A stretch of 43,832 bases of DNA. Origin: DASUBV01 sp035763085 (GTDB lineage Bacteria > Actinomycetota > Actinomycetes > Streptosporangiales > Streptosporangiaceae). Shown here in pieces: positions 15,263 through 26,806 of the stretch (the first letter of the stretch is position 1; each line of letters starts with the position of its first letter). Below the pieces are notes generated by a model. That model saw nothing but the letters and a program-made list of their open reading frames with translations. It searched no databases and was not told where the DNA came from. The stretch is from the NCBI GenBank assembly GCA_035763085.1, contig DASUBV010000073.1:1-43832 (forward strand), read 5' to 3'. The translations under genes were made by a program, and so were the position numbers.

Positions 15263-17400
15263 GGCCGGGCCGCCCGCACCCAGATGTTCCACGGCCCGTC
15301 GCCGGTACCGGGCGCCGCGCCGCCCTCGCCGCCGGCGCTGGTAACCGGCGCCACCCGGCGGTACCCGGCCAGGACGACTGCTCGCTGCAGCTGGTAACTG
15401 GCCGGCCCGGCGTGCCACAGGCTCAGCACGATCACCGCGAAGCGGTGCCGGGCGATCGCGTCCTGGCAGGCGGCGAGGTCGCACTGGCGGACGCTGCCGG
15501 GGCCGGCCAGCCCGGCCGCTGGCCCGGTTCTGGTTCCGGCGGCGGTGGCCCGGGCGCCCGGCCCGGCGCCGGCACCCGGGGCCGCCGGGGCCATGTCGGC
15601 CTGGACAAGCGCGCGGCGCGCCAGGCTGGCGCCCAGGTACAGGCGCAGCAGGTCGCCGGTGCTGTCGGTCAGGACCGGGCCGGCGTGGCCGGCCAGCACG
15701 GCCTGCACCCGGTTCACGACCGGGGCCGGCCGCGGCCAGCTGACCTGCTGGCCGGCCCAGCCGACGCCGGGAATCGCGGCCAGCACGACCAGGCCCAGCC
15801 CGACACCGAAGGCGGCCGCCGACTTAGCCCGGGGCACGGCCCTGGCCAGCGACGCCACCCCGTACCCGGCGATGACGCAACCCAGCCACGCCCCGCAGCA
15901 GGACGGCACCGCCAGCCAGGCACCCGCCGCGGCCCTGGCCGACTCGGCCGGGATGCCCAGCGCGGCGGCGGCCAGTAAGGCGCTCATCGCGCTGACCGGC
16001 CAGCCTTGCCGGGCAGCGATCTTGATCAGGGCACCGGCCACGGCCAGCAAGGCCAGGACGACCAGCCACTGGCTACCGCCGGTCAGCAGGGACGCCGGCC
16101 AGCCGGCCCCGGCCGGGCTGCCCGCGCCCGCCGCCGTCGCCGGCCCGCCCGCTCCGGCTGTCCCGGTCGCGAGCCAGCCGCGCAGCAGCGCCGTGGCCCA
16201 GGCGCCGCGGGCCGGCCCGGTGGCCAGCACCAGCGCGCCGAGCACCCCGGCCAGGCTCGCGCCCATCGCGGCCCCGGCCCGGGCGGCCGCCCGGGCACCG
16301 CAGGTGCGCCAGACCGCGAGCGTGGTCAGCCCGAGTCCCGCCGGGCCGGCCAGCCCGGCGCCGTAGCCGGTCGCGATGGCCAGGGCCAGGACCGCGCCGG
16401 CCGCCGCGGCCAGCCCTGGCTGCGCAGCCCCGCGCCGGCCTGCGGCCTGGATGCCCAGCCAGGCCGCCGTCGCGAGCAGCGCCGCCGACATCGCGTCGCC
16501 GCTGGCGAACGCGCCGAGGAAGGCCGTCCCGGCCAGGCCCGCGAATAAGGCGGCGGCGAAGAACGCCGACCGGCGGTCATACAGCCGCCGGGTGGTGCCG
16601 TGCAGCAGCGTGGTCGCGGTGAGCATCAGGGTCAGCGACAGCAGCCGCCCGGCCGTGAGCCCGGCGGCTCCCGGCAGCCAGTGCCCGGGGTCCAGGCGCC
16701 AGCTGTTCAGGTAGGCGGCCTCGGCGGGTGCGGCGCCGTCCCGCCACATCAGCCGCAGCGACAGCGCGGCCTGGGCGGCCAGGATGACCGCGACGGGCCA
16801 GCGCGAGGCCGTGCCCAGGCGTGTCCAGGCGGGCGGCGCCGCCGCCGCCCGGTGGGTCACGCGGCCCGGCCGCTGATGCGTGCGCGGGCCCGTGTCCCGG
16901 GTGCTGCGCGGGCCCGTGACCTGGCTTCCGGGCTGCTTGCCCCGGTCCCGGCGCCGGCGGGGCCCGCGGTCCGGGCCCGGCTGGCGGGGCGGTGGCACGA
17001 CCGCAGGCGGCACCCTGCTTGTACCTGGTGCTGCGCTCACCCGGCGAGCCGGAAGAGCAGGCAGGCCAGGGAGTTCAGGCAGCGGCGGAGTCGTCGCCGC
17101 CCCTCTCCCGGCCGCGGCTGGCCCCGGCGCTGCCGGTCCCGCCGTCGCCGGGCCGGGCCTGGCCTGGCCGGGCTGGGCCCGGCTGGCCGCCGTGGCCTCG
17201 GCCGCCGGGACCGCCAGCGACAGCAGCAGGGCTATCGCCTGCCGGGCCGCCTCCTGCTCAGTCCCCCTGTGTCCCCCGTGCCCCCTTCCCCCCGTGTCCG
17301 GCTGGGTCCGGTTTCCCGGCCCGGCCGGCTTCGTGCGGGCCGGTCCCGCCGGGGCCGGCTCGGTGCGCACCAGTCCCGGGTCCGCCGGCCCGGTGCTCAC
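15259..17400 (-). CDS. GT-C fold (ArnT/PMT-like) membrane protein, possibly degenerate
   Basis: A multi-pass protein with about ten hydrophobic segments beginning at WPVAVILAAQAALSLRLMW, and a C-terminal soluble part. The layout resembles lipid-phosphate-sugar-dependent GT-C transferases (GT39/GT83). In those, the first extracytoplasmic loop holds a catalytic acid, often as Asp-Glu. Here the loop is about 34 residues with Ala-Glu (APAEAAYLNSW), so activity is doubtful. The start is uncertain: the frame is open to an ATG at 17547 that would overlap the BldC-like gene. I use GTG 17400, and GTGs nearer the first helix are possible. The first 150 residues are Pro/Ala/Gly-rich. Overlaps the GT2 gene by ATGA. 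Confidence 0.6.
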   Translation of the reverse strand: MSTGPADPGLVRTEPAPAGPARTKPAGPGNRTQPDTGGRGHGGHRGTEQEAARQAIALLLSLAVPAAEATAASRAQPGQARPGPATAGPAAPGPAAAGRGAATTPPLPELPGLPALPARRVSAAPGTSRVPPAVVPPPRQPGPDRGPRRRRDRGKQPGSQVTGPRSTRDTGPRTHQRPGRVTHRAAAAPPAWTRLGTASRWPVAVILAAQAALSLRLMWRDGAAPAEAAYLNSWRLDPGHWLPGAAGLTAGRLLSLTLMLTATTLLHGTTRRLYDRRSAFFAAALFAGLAGTAFLGAFASGDAMSAALLATAAWLGIQAAGRRGAAQPGLAAAAGAVLALAIATGYGAGLAGPAGLGLTTLAVWRTCGARAAARAGAAMGASLAGVLGALVLATGPARGAWATALLRGWLATGTAGAGGPATAAGAGSPAGAGWPASLLTGGSQWLVVLALLAVAGALIKIAARQGWPVSAMSALLAAAALGIPAESARAAAGAWLAVPSCCGAWLGCVIAGYGVASLARAVPRAKSAAAFGVGLGLVVLAAIPGVGWAGQQVSWPRPAPVVNRVQAVLAGHAGPVLTDSTGDLLRLYLGASLARRALVQADMAPAAPGAGAGPGARATAAGTRTGPAAGLAGPGSVRQCDLAACQDAIARHRFAVIVLSLWHAGPASYQLQRAVVLAGYRRVAPVTSAGGEGGAAPGTGDGPWNIWVRAARP

Positions 17401-17503
17401 CGCTGCGGTGCCGCAGCCGCCGGGAGAGCGGGAGCACTCCCCCGGCGGCCACCGCGCCAACACCTGCCCTCGTGCTGTGACCGGAGCACGGACGTGGCGT
17501 GTC

Positions 17504-17722
17504 TCACTCCCCGGAAGCGCGCGGCAGGGAGACGCCCTGCCAGCCATTCAGGAAGCCCCGCACCTCGCTCTCGCTGTAGCGGCGGTGGCCGCCGGGGGTG
17601 CGGATGGAGGACAGCTTGCCGCCCCGGGCCCACCGGGTCACGGTCTTGGGGTCCACGCGGAGCATGGCGGCCACCTCGGCCGGGGTCAGCAGGCGGTTAT
17701 CCGGCTTGATCTGGGTTCTCAC
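17504..17722 (-). CDS. BldC-like MerR-type DNA-binding protein
   Basis: A 72-residue single-domain regulator. LLTPAEVAAMLRVDPKTVTRWARGGKLSSIRTPGGHRRYSESEV matches the BldC pattern, a MerR-type winged helix that binds direct repeats cooperatively and controls developmental timing in Streptomyces. The start chosen is GTG 17722, with GAGAGGA 9 bases upstream; the frame opens at a TTG at 17758 with no ribosome site. From memory Streptomyces BldC is 68 residues and starts similarly. It may be the BldC orthologue or a paralogue. It precedes the polysaccharide genes in the same direction and could control them. Confidence 0.85.
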   Translation of the reverse strand: MRTQIKPDNRLLTPAEVAAMLRVDPKTVTRWARGGKLSSIRTPGGHRRYSESEVRGFLNGWQGVSLPRASGE

Positions 17723-18465
17723 GACTGCAGGTCCTCTCGTACTCGGGGTGTTGGCCAAGTAACAGAACGTGACGATCCCAGAGTGTTACTCACTGAGAAC
17801 GTCCTATCACAGGATGTCACATCCCCCTGGGATTTGCTGGGCTTCTGGCAGTCACGGGCAGAAATTTTCCTGGGATTGCACGAGCGCCCTTTTTAAGGGG
17901 GACGCCCTGCGCAGGTCGGCGGTTTACTCGCGGAGCGTGCCATCCCGGACACGCAATGTCGCGCATAGGTCGCACACTGCGTTACGGCAGGTAGACAGCT
18001 TGCGTTCGCAATCTCACGGCGCAACCGGCCAAAGCCGGGGCAGCGTGACAAGCCACCCCAGGTCACTGCCGCCTCGCCCGGAGTCAGCTCGCGGGCGGAA
18101 CGGCGGCCGCCCGGATGGCGGCCAATGCCGCGACCGATAACCGGCCCGAAATCAACATTTCAGACGACCATAACCGGCCATTACCGGCCCGCGGAGCACG
18201 CTGAATGGCCCGGGCCGGCTGCCGCCGCCAGTAGCGTTGCGCAACCACAGCCGGCCCGGCGCGCCGCCGGCGCCGCACCTGGCGTTCCGGCACATGCTTA
18301 CCGTGAGTCACATATCTCTCACCAGTCACACCCGCACGCGCCCGCCGTCGAGTTGCTGTTATCACCCGTCCACGGGCACCGGCGCGATGAGGCGTGGTTC
18401 CTGCCCGCTGCTGACCGGACGGCTACCCGCTGGCCGGCCCGGCCGGGAGGGGGCGGTGCCGCGGG
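17723..18465. other. 743-bp region without a supported gene
   Basis: Lies between the 3' end of glgP and the start of the BldC-like gene. Short open frames here lack family features or ribosome sites. The part 17723-17910 is clearly less GC-rich and probably holds the BldC-gene promoter and operator sites. Further left-over structure is a set of three ACCGGCC repeats preceded by TA (18138, 18171, 18182). No terminator hairpin for glgP stands out. Confidence 0.6.
17812..17878. promoter_or_regulatory. Putative operator sites upstream of the BldC-like gene
   Basis: GGATGT-C-ACATCC (17812-17824) is a 13-bp palindrome that overlaps a TCCT-ATCAC-AGGA inverted repeat. CCTGGGATT recurs as a direct repeat at 17826 and 17869, 43 bp apart. 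BldC is known to bind direct repeats near its own and other promoters, so autoregulation is plausible; that is inference. Confidence 0.4.
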
Positions 18466-21219
18466 CTAGCGCAGGTCGCCGTTGACCATGCCGGCGGTGG
18501 TCGCCGGGACCGTCACCAGGCCCAGCTCGGCCGGGCTGCTGAGCAGCGGATGGCGGGGCAGGACCCGGACCGTGTAGCCGAACGGGCCCGGCTCGCCGAG
18601 CTCGGCCGTCCCGGTGTACCGGATCGCGCCGTCGCCCGCCGACTCGCCGTCGGGGATGAGCGGCCGGCGCACCGGGTCGATGATCTCGTCGGCATCGCCG
18701 GCCCGGCCGTAGACAACCTCGACCGCGACATCGTCCGGCGTCAGCTCGCCGAGCGCGATGCTGGCCCGGATGGTGAGCTGGCCGCCGGGGGTCAGGTCGC
18801 CGTCGTCGGCTTCGACATGCTCGACCCGGACGCCCGGCCAGGCGTCCGCGACGCGCCGCTTCCAGGCGGCCAGCCGCCGCGCCCCGGCGTAGGCCTCCCC
18901 CGCCGCGCCGCCGTCGCCGTCCGCGCTGGCACCCGCGGCGCCCGCGGTGGCCGCTGCCGGGCCCGCAGCACCAGCTGAGCCGCCCGCGGCACCCGCGGAG
19001 CCGGGCCTGGCCGGAGTGCCCTGGTTCCCGCCGCCGGCCAGGGCGGCTGACGCCTGCGCTGCCGGGACGTACAGGTCCGTGACGTACTGCCGCACCATGC
19101 GGGTCGCCTGCGCCTTTGGGCCGAGCGTGCGCAGCGTGTGCCCGACCATCTCCAGCCACCGGCGCGGCGGGCCGTCCGCGGCGCGGTCGTAGAACAGCGG
19201 CGCCACGGACTGGCTGAGCAGGTCATACAGCGCGCTGGCCTCCAGCTCGTCGCGCCGGTCCGGGTCGCTGACCCCATCGGCGGACGGGATGGCCCAGCCG
19301 TTATCACCGTCGAACCACTCGTCCCACCAGCCGTCCAGCACCGACAGGTTGAGCCCGCCGTTCAGGGCCGCCTTCATTCCCGAGGTGCCGCACGCCTCCA
19401 GCGGGCGCAGCGGGTTGTTAAGCCAGATGTCGCAGCCCTGGACCAGGGACCGGGCCAGCGACATGTCGTAGTCGGGCAGGAAGACGATCCGGTGCCGCAC
19501 CCGCGGGTCGTCGGCGAACTTGACCATCTGCTGGATGAGCAGCTTGCCGCCCTCGTCGGCGGGGTGCGCCTTGCCGGCGATCACGATCTGCACCGGGCGG
19601 TCCGGGTCCAGCAGCAGCTCGGTGAGCCGCTGCGGGTCGTGCAGCATCAGCGTCAGCCGCTTGTAGGACGGCACCCGGCGGGCGAAGCCGATGGTCAGGA
19701 TGTTCTCGTCCAGCGCGCTGTCGATCCAGGTCAGCTCCGCGTCGGAGGCGCCGCGCTGCCGCCAGGAGGCGCGCAGCCGCTCGCGCGCCTGGGCCACCAG
19801 CTGGCTGCGCAGCAGCCGCCGGATCTCCCAGATCCGCGCCGGGTCGGCGGCCACCTGCGCCCAGGACTCCGCAGTGTCGGCCAGGTCGCCGGCGGGCTGG
19901 CCGGCCTGGGCCAGGCTGAGCACTTCCGGCGCCACCCAGGTCGGCGCGTGCACGCCGTTGGTGACCGAGCCGATCGGCACCTCCGCGGTGTCGAAGCCCG
20001 GCCACAGGCCGGTGAACATCTCGCGGCTGACCTCGCCGTGCAGGACGCTCACGCCGTTCACGCGCTGGGCGAGGCGCATGCCCATCACGGCCATGTTGAA
20101 GACGTTCGGGTCGCCGCCGGGGTAAGTCTCGGCGCCGAGGGCAAGCACCCGGTCCACCGGCAGCGCGCCCTCGGCCGTGTGCCCGGCGAACTGGCGCCGG
20201 ACCAGGTCCACCGGGAACCGGTCGATGCCGGCCGGCACCGGGGTGTGCGTGGTGAAGACGGTCCCGGCGCGGCACAGCTCCAGTGCCTCGTCGAAGCTGA
20301 GCCCGGTCTCCGCGTACTCCCGGATCCGCTCCAGGCCCAGGAAGCCGGCGTGGCCCTCGTTGGTGTGGAACACGTCCGGCTCGGGGTGCCCGGTCGCCGC
20401 GCAGTAGGCCCGGACCGCGCGCACGCCGCCGATGCCCAGTAGCAGCTCCTGGCTGAGCCGGTGCTCGGTGCCGCCACCGTAGAGCCGGTCGGTCACCTCC
20501 CGCTGGGCCGGCTCGTTCTCCTCCACGTACGAGTCGAGCAGCAGCAGCGGGATCCGCCCCACCTGGGCAATCCACACCTGCGCGGCCAGCGCGGCCCCGC
20601 CGGCCAGCGCCACCCAGACCCGCACCGGGGAGCCGGAGCCATCGCGCAGCATCGTCAGCGGCAGGCCGTTGGGGTCGCCGGCCGGGTACCGCTCGGCCTG
20701 CCAGCCCTCGGCCGACAGCGACTGAGTGAAGTAGCCATGCCGGTACAGCAGGCCCACGCCGATCAGCGGAACGCCGAGGTCGCTGGCGGCCTTCAGGTGG
20801 TCGCCGGCCAGGATGCCCAGGCCGCCGGAGTACTGGGGCAGCGCCGCGGTGATGCCGTACTCAGGCGAGAAGTACGCCACCGCCGCCGGCCCGCGGGCGC
20901 CGGGCCCGCCGGCACCGCCGCGGCCGTCCTGGTACCACCGCGGGCCGGCCAGGTAGTCGCGCAGGTCATCCGCCGCGTCGCCGAGCCGCCGCAGGTACCT
21001 GCGGTCGGCGGCCAGCCGGGCCAGGCGCTCGGCCGGAACCTGGGCCAGCAGGGCTACCGGCTCCCGGCCGGCGCGCTCCCATGCGTCCGGGTCGATGGCC
21101 GCGAAGACCTCGCGGGTCTCGGCGTGCCAGGACCAGCGCAGGTTGAGCATCAGGCCGCGCAGCGGGGCCAGCTGCTCGGGCAGCACGGGATTGATCGTGA
21201 ATCGGCGGATGGCTCTCAC
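18466..21219 (-). CDS. glgP: Alpha-glucan (glycogen/maltodextrin) phosphorylase
   Basis: Releases glucose-1-phosphate from alpha-1,4-glucans. 917 residues of the short GlgP type, with the N-terminal DUF3417 region (NPVLPEQLAPLRGLMLNLRWSW). Key parts: FHTNEGHAGFLGLERI (about 284-299), AGKAHPAD (548-555) and the pyridoxal-phosphate lysine Lys616 in ACGTSGMKAALNGG. An Ala/Gly-rich insert near 745-800 is a lineage-specific linker before the C-terminal beta domain. It starts at GTG 21219 with no ribosome site; TAGGGT ends 8 bases before it, so a leaderless or near-leaderless mRNA is likely. Divergent from glgE, whose product it could degrade. Confidence 0.93.
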   Translation of the reverse strand: MRAIRRFTINPVLPEQLAPLRGLMLNLRWSWHAETREVFAAIDPDAWERAGREPVALLAQVPAERLARLAADRRYLRRLGDAADDLRDYLAGPRWYQDGRGGAGGPGARGPAAVAYFSPEYGITAALPQYSGGLGILAGDHLKAASDLGVPLIGVGLLYRHGYFTQSLSAEGWQAERYPAGDPNGLPLTMLRDGSGSPVRVWVALAGGAALAAQVWIAQVGRIPLLLLDSYVEENEPAQREVTDRLYGGGTEHRLSQELLLGIGGVRAVRAYCAATGHPEPDVFHTNEGHAGFLGLERIREYAETGLSFDEALELCRAGTVFTTHTPVPAGIDRFPVDLVRRQFAGHTAEGALPVDRVLALGAETYPGGDPNVFNMAVMGMRLAQRVNGVSVLHGEVSREMFTGLWPGFDTAEVPIGSVTNGVHAPTWVAPEVLSLAQAGQPAGDLADTAESWAQVAADPARIWEIRRLLRSQLVAQARERLRASWRQRGASDAELTWIDSALDENILTIGFARRVPSYKRLTLMLHDPQRLTELLLDPDRPVQIVIAGKAHPADEGGKLLIQQMVKFADDPRVRHRIVFLPDYDMSLARSLVQGCDIWLNNPLRPLEACGTSGMKAALNGGLNLSVLDGWWDEWFDGDNGWAIPSADGVSDPDRRDELEASALYDLLSQSVAPLFYDRAADGPPRRWLEMVGHTLRTLGPKAQATRMVRQYVTDLYVPAAQASAALAGGGNQGTPARPGSAGAAGGSAGAAGPAAATAGAAGASADGDGGAAGEAYAGARRLAAWKRRVADAWPGVRVEHVEADDGDLTPGGQLTIRASIALGELTPDDVAVEVVYGRAGDADEIIDPVRRPLIPDGESAGDGAIRYTGTAELGEPGPFGYTVRVLPRHPLLSSPAELGLVTVPATTAGMVNGDLR

Positions 21220-21484
21220 GTGCAGTGACCCTAACCGCAGCCGGGACCTGCTCCGAACCTAGGCCCCCGGCGATTCCCGGCTGACTACCCTGCGGCCGGG
21301 CCTGGCTGGCCTGCGCGAAGGCCCAGGCCAGGCGGCCTGGCACGGCGCGCTCCCGGTCGCTGCGGCGCCCGGGCGCGGCCGCAGCGCCGCCCCGCCCGGC
21401 CCGGCGCGCTCACCCCGCCGCCGGTCCGGCTCACCCCGGCAGCCGGCCCGTTCTCACCCAGGCGGCCGGCCACCACCCCTCCGG

Positions 21485-21523
21485 CCCGGCCCGGCCGCCC
21501 GGCCCGGCCACCCGGCCCGGCCG
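21485..21523. repeat. 13-bp tandem repeat, three units
   Basis: CCCGGCCCGGCC followed by G, A and G in successive units. Non-coding, 81 bp upstream of the glgE start. It may be slippage-prone and alter promoter spacing; no regulator is known. Confidence 0.6.
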
Positions 21524-21590
21524 CCCCCGGATGGCGGAATCACCGTCCGCCTTTCAGCCGCCCCGCCCGCATTGCCCGGTCCACGGCGGG

Positions 21591-21596
21591 TAGCTT
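21591..21596 (+). promoter_or_regulatory. -10 element for leaderless glgE
   Basis: TAGCTT fits TANNNT and ends 7 bases before the GTG of glgE, with no ribosome site between. This places the transcription start at or next to the start codon. Confidence 0.4.
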
Positions 21597-21603
21597 CTCT
21601 GGC

Positions 21604-23643
<2,040 letters not shown>

Positions 23644-23653
23644 TCGGGCGACT

Positions 23654-23731
23654 ACGTCACAGTTACATACGCCCACGTCACAGCCACATAACAGTGTCAC
23701 AGCCGCGCCTTCGCGGGCGTGACCGTCACGC
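23654..23731. promoter_or_regulatory. Phased GTCAC repeats and palindrome upstream of treS
   Basis: ACGTCACAG(T/C)(T/C)ACATA occurs at 23654-23669 and 23675-23690, and GTGTCACAGCC at 23694-23704. The TCACAG cores are 21 and 19 bp apart, about two helical turns. GCGTGAC-C-GTCACGC (23717-23731) is a perfect palindrome built on the same GTCAC core, about 60 bp before the treS ATG. Together they look like a multi-site operator. Confidence 0.5.
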
Positions 23732-23791
23732 TGCCGCCGGACTGGCGGATATACGTAGCATCCCAACGTAAGCAAGCAGGAGAACTGCGTG

Positions 23792-25573
<1,782 letters not shown>

Positions 25574-25764
25574 GACCAGCACGAACGAGCTGGCGCCCGG
25601 CCAGCCAGGCCGGTCGCCCGGACCGGTTTGGCGGACCCGACACCGGGGATGCCCGAGGCCAGGCAGCAGCGTCAGGCCGGCTGCGCCGCGCGCCTGGCGC
25701 TGACCGGCAGACCCGGCGGCCGCCCGGCGCTGAACCGGACGTCTCGCGGGGGCGTGACAAGGGC

Positions 25765-26580
25765 ATGGATCAGACAACCAGCCAGCCCGGCAGCCGCCGG
25801 CTAGCTGCCCGCCTGGCCGGCGCGGTGCTGCTAGCCGTCACGGCGGGCATTCACCTTGACCTGTACATCACCAGCTACCGGCACATCCCGACCATCGGCT
25901 GGCTATTCCTGCTGCAGGTCATTGTGGCGTTCGCCCTGGCCATCGCGGTCGTGGTCGTGCCCGGCCCGCTCGCCCCGGCGGCCGGCGCGGGGTTCGCCAT
26001 CGCCACCCTGGGCGGCTACCTGCTGACCCTGTGGGTCGGGCTGTTCAACTTCCATGAGGTGCGCACCACCGCGGGCATCGTCGCCGGACTGGTCGAGGTG
26101 GCCGCATTCGGCATCCTGGGCTGGGTGGCCCTGGCCAGCCTGCCGCGCGGCACCGCCTCGGTGTCCGACGCCGTCCGGAAGATCCCCGGCGGGGCGGTGG
26201 GCGCGGCCGCCGGGCTGTCGGTGGTGGCCGTGATCGTCCTCGGAGCCTCGGTGGCCACGGCCAGCAGCGCGACCTCGGGCGGCACGGGCGGCACGGCCTC
26301 AGGCGGCGGCGGTGCCGCGGTCAAGGTGGTCATCAAGAACTACAAGTTCATCCCGGGCAACCCCGAGGTCAAGCCCGGCGAGCGGATCGAGGTCATCAAC
26401 GAGGACCCGATCGATCACACCTTCACTGCCGGGCCGAGCCAGCACCGCGGGGCCTTCGACACCGGCCTGATCGGCGCGCACCGGGCCAAGACCATCACCG
26501 CGCCGCAGACGGCCGGGATGTACCCGTTCTACTGCACCGTCCATCCCTTCATGACCGGCATGCTCATCGTCGGAAGGTAA
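25765..26580 (+). CDS. Multi-pass membrane protein with extracytoplasmic cupredoxin domain
   Basis: 271 residues from the ATG at 25765; the open frame before it is non-coding. About five membrane segments (residues 15-37, 43-66, 70-94, 100-126 and 145-165) are followed by a Gly/Ser linker and a cupredoxin domain. The domain holds a type 1 copper ligand set: His218 in PIDHTFTAG, and Cys257, His260 and Met263 in FYCTVHPFMTGML. The domain should lie outside. It probably binds copper and passes electrons or handles copper. Nothing links such proteins to alpha-glucan, yet it sits between treS and mak on the same strand. Confidence 0.85.
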   Translation: MDQTTSQPGSRRLAARLAGAVLLAVTAGIHLDLYITSYRHIPTIGWLFLLQVIVAFALAIAVVVVPGPLAPAAGAGFAIATLGGYLLTLWVGLFNFHEVRTTAGIVAGLVEVAAFGILGWVALASLPRGTASVSDAVRKIPGGAVGAAAGLSVVAVIVLGASVATASSATSGGTGGTASGGGGAAVKVVIKNYKFIPGNPEVKPGERIEVINEDPIDHTFTAGPSQHRGAFDTGLIGAHRAKTITAPQTAGMYPFYCTVHPFMTGMLIVGR

Positions 26581-26609
26581 GTCGAGCCTGCCCGCTCCCC
26601 GTCAGCGTG

Positions 26610-26640
26610 CCTGCGACGCGCCGCCTTCCCTCGTCGCAGG
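26610..26640. terminator. Hairpin after the cupredoxin gene
   Basis: CCTGCGACG (26610-26618) and CGTCGCAGG (26632-26640) form a perfect 9-bp stem with a 13-base loop, 30 bp after the cupredoxin stop. Its right half is part of the 37-bp dispersed repeat. It could terminate treS-cupredoxin mRNA and set mak-glgB apart. Confidence 0.4.
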
Positions 26641-26655
26641 CTCCTCAGTCCAGGC
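26619..26655 (-). repeat. 37-bp dispersed repeat, copy 2 (inverted)
   Basis: The exact reverse complement of 6359-6395 over all 37 bases. It lies in the gap between the cupredoxin gene and mak. A GGCACGCT direct repeat follows at 26662 and 26673. Confidence 0.75.
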
Positions 26656-26714
26656 AGCGCCGGCACGCTGGCGGCACGCTCTACGATTAGCCCCTCCGGG
26701 GCCTGACTAGCTGT

Positions 26715-26743
26715 TTGACGCGTGTGCGGCGGAACGTGATGAT
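26715..26743 (+). promoter_or_regulatory. Candidate promoter for mak-glgB
   Basis: TTGACG (26715-26720) and GATGAT (26738-26743) are separated by 17 bases, as expected for a housekeeping sigma factor, with the -10 matching only at its second and last bases. It is downstream of the hairpin at 26610-26640 and 63 bp before the mak ATG. Confidence 0.35.
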
Positions 26744-26806
26744 TCGGGGCGGGTTCCCCGGGGAGTACTAAGTGATCAGGACTCCCGGGAAAGGAGCGCA
26801 GCCGCG

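Larger units (their letters stand above)
21220..21603. other. Divergent glgP-glgE control region
   Basis: A 384-bp region with no supported gene. It holds -10-like elements at both ends (ACCCTA at 21228-21233, i.e. TAGGGT on minus, for glgP; TAGCTT at 21591-21596 for glgE), an imperfect GCCTGG/CCAGGC inverted repeat at about 21300-21333, and three 13-bp tandem repeats at 21485-21523. The rest is GC-rich low-complexity sequence. Confidence 0.6.

Noticed and set aside
16600..17709. Plus-strand open frame antisense to the GT-C gene
   Set aside because: Arg/Pro-rich composition typical of antisense in GC-rich DNA; no ribosome site or family motif.
18084..18365. Possible small gene on the minus strand in the glgP-BldC gap
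   Set aside because: Arg/Ala-rich, no ribosome site, no recognisable fold; treated as non-coding.
21485..21523. CRISPR-like array
   Set aside because: Only three contiguous 13-bp units without spacers and no cas genes.
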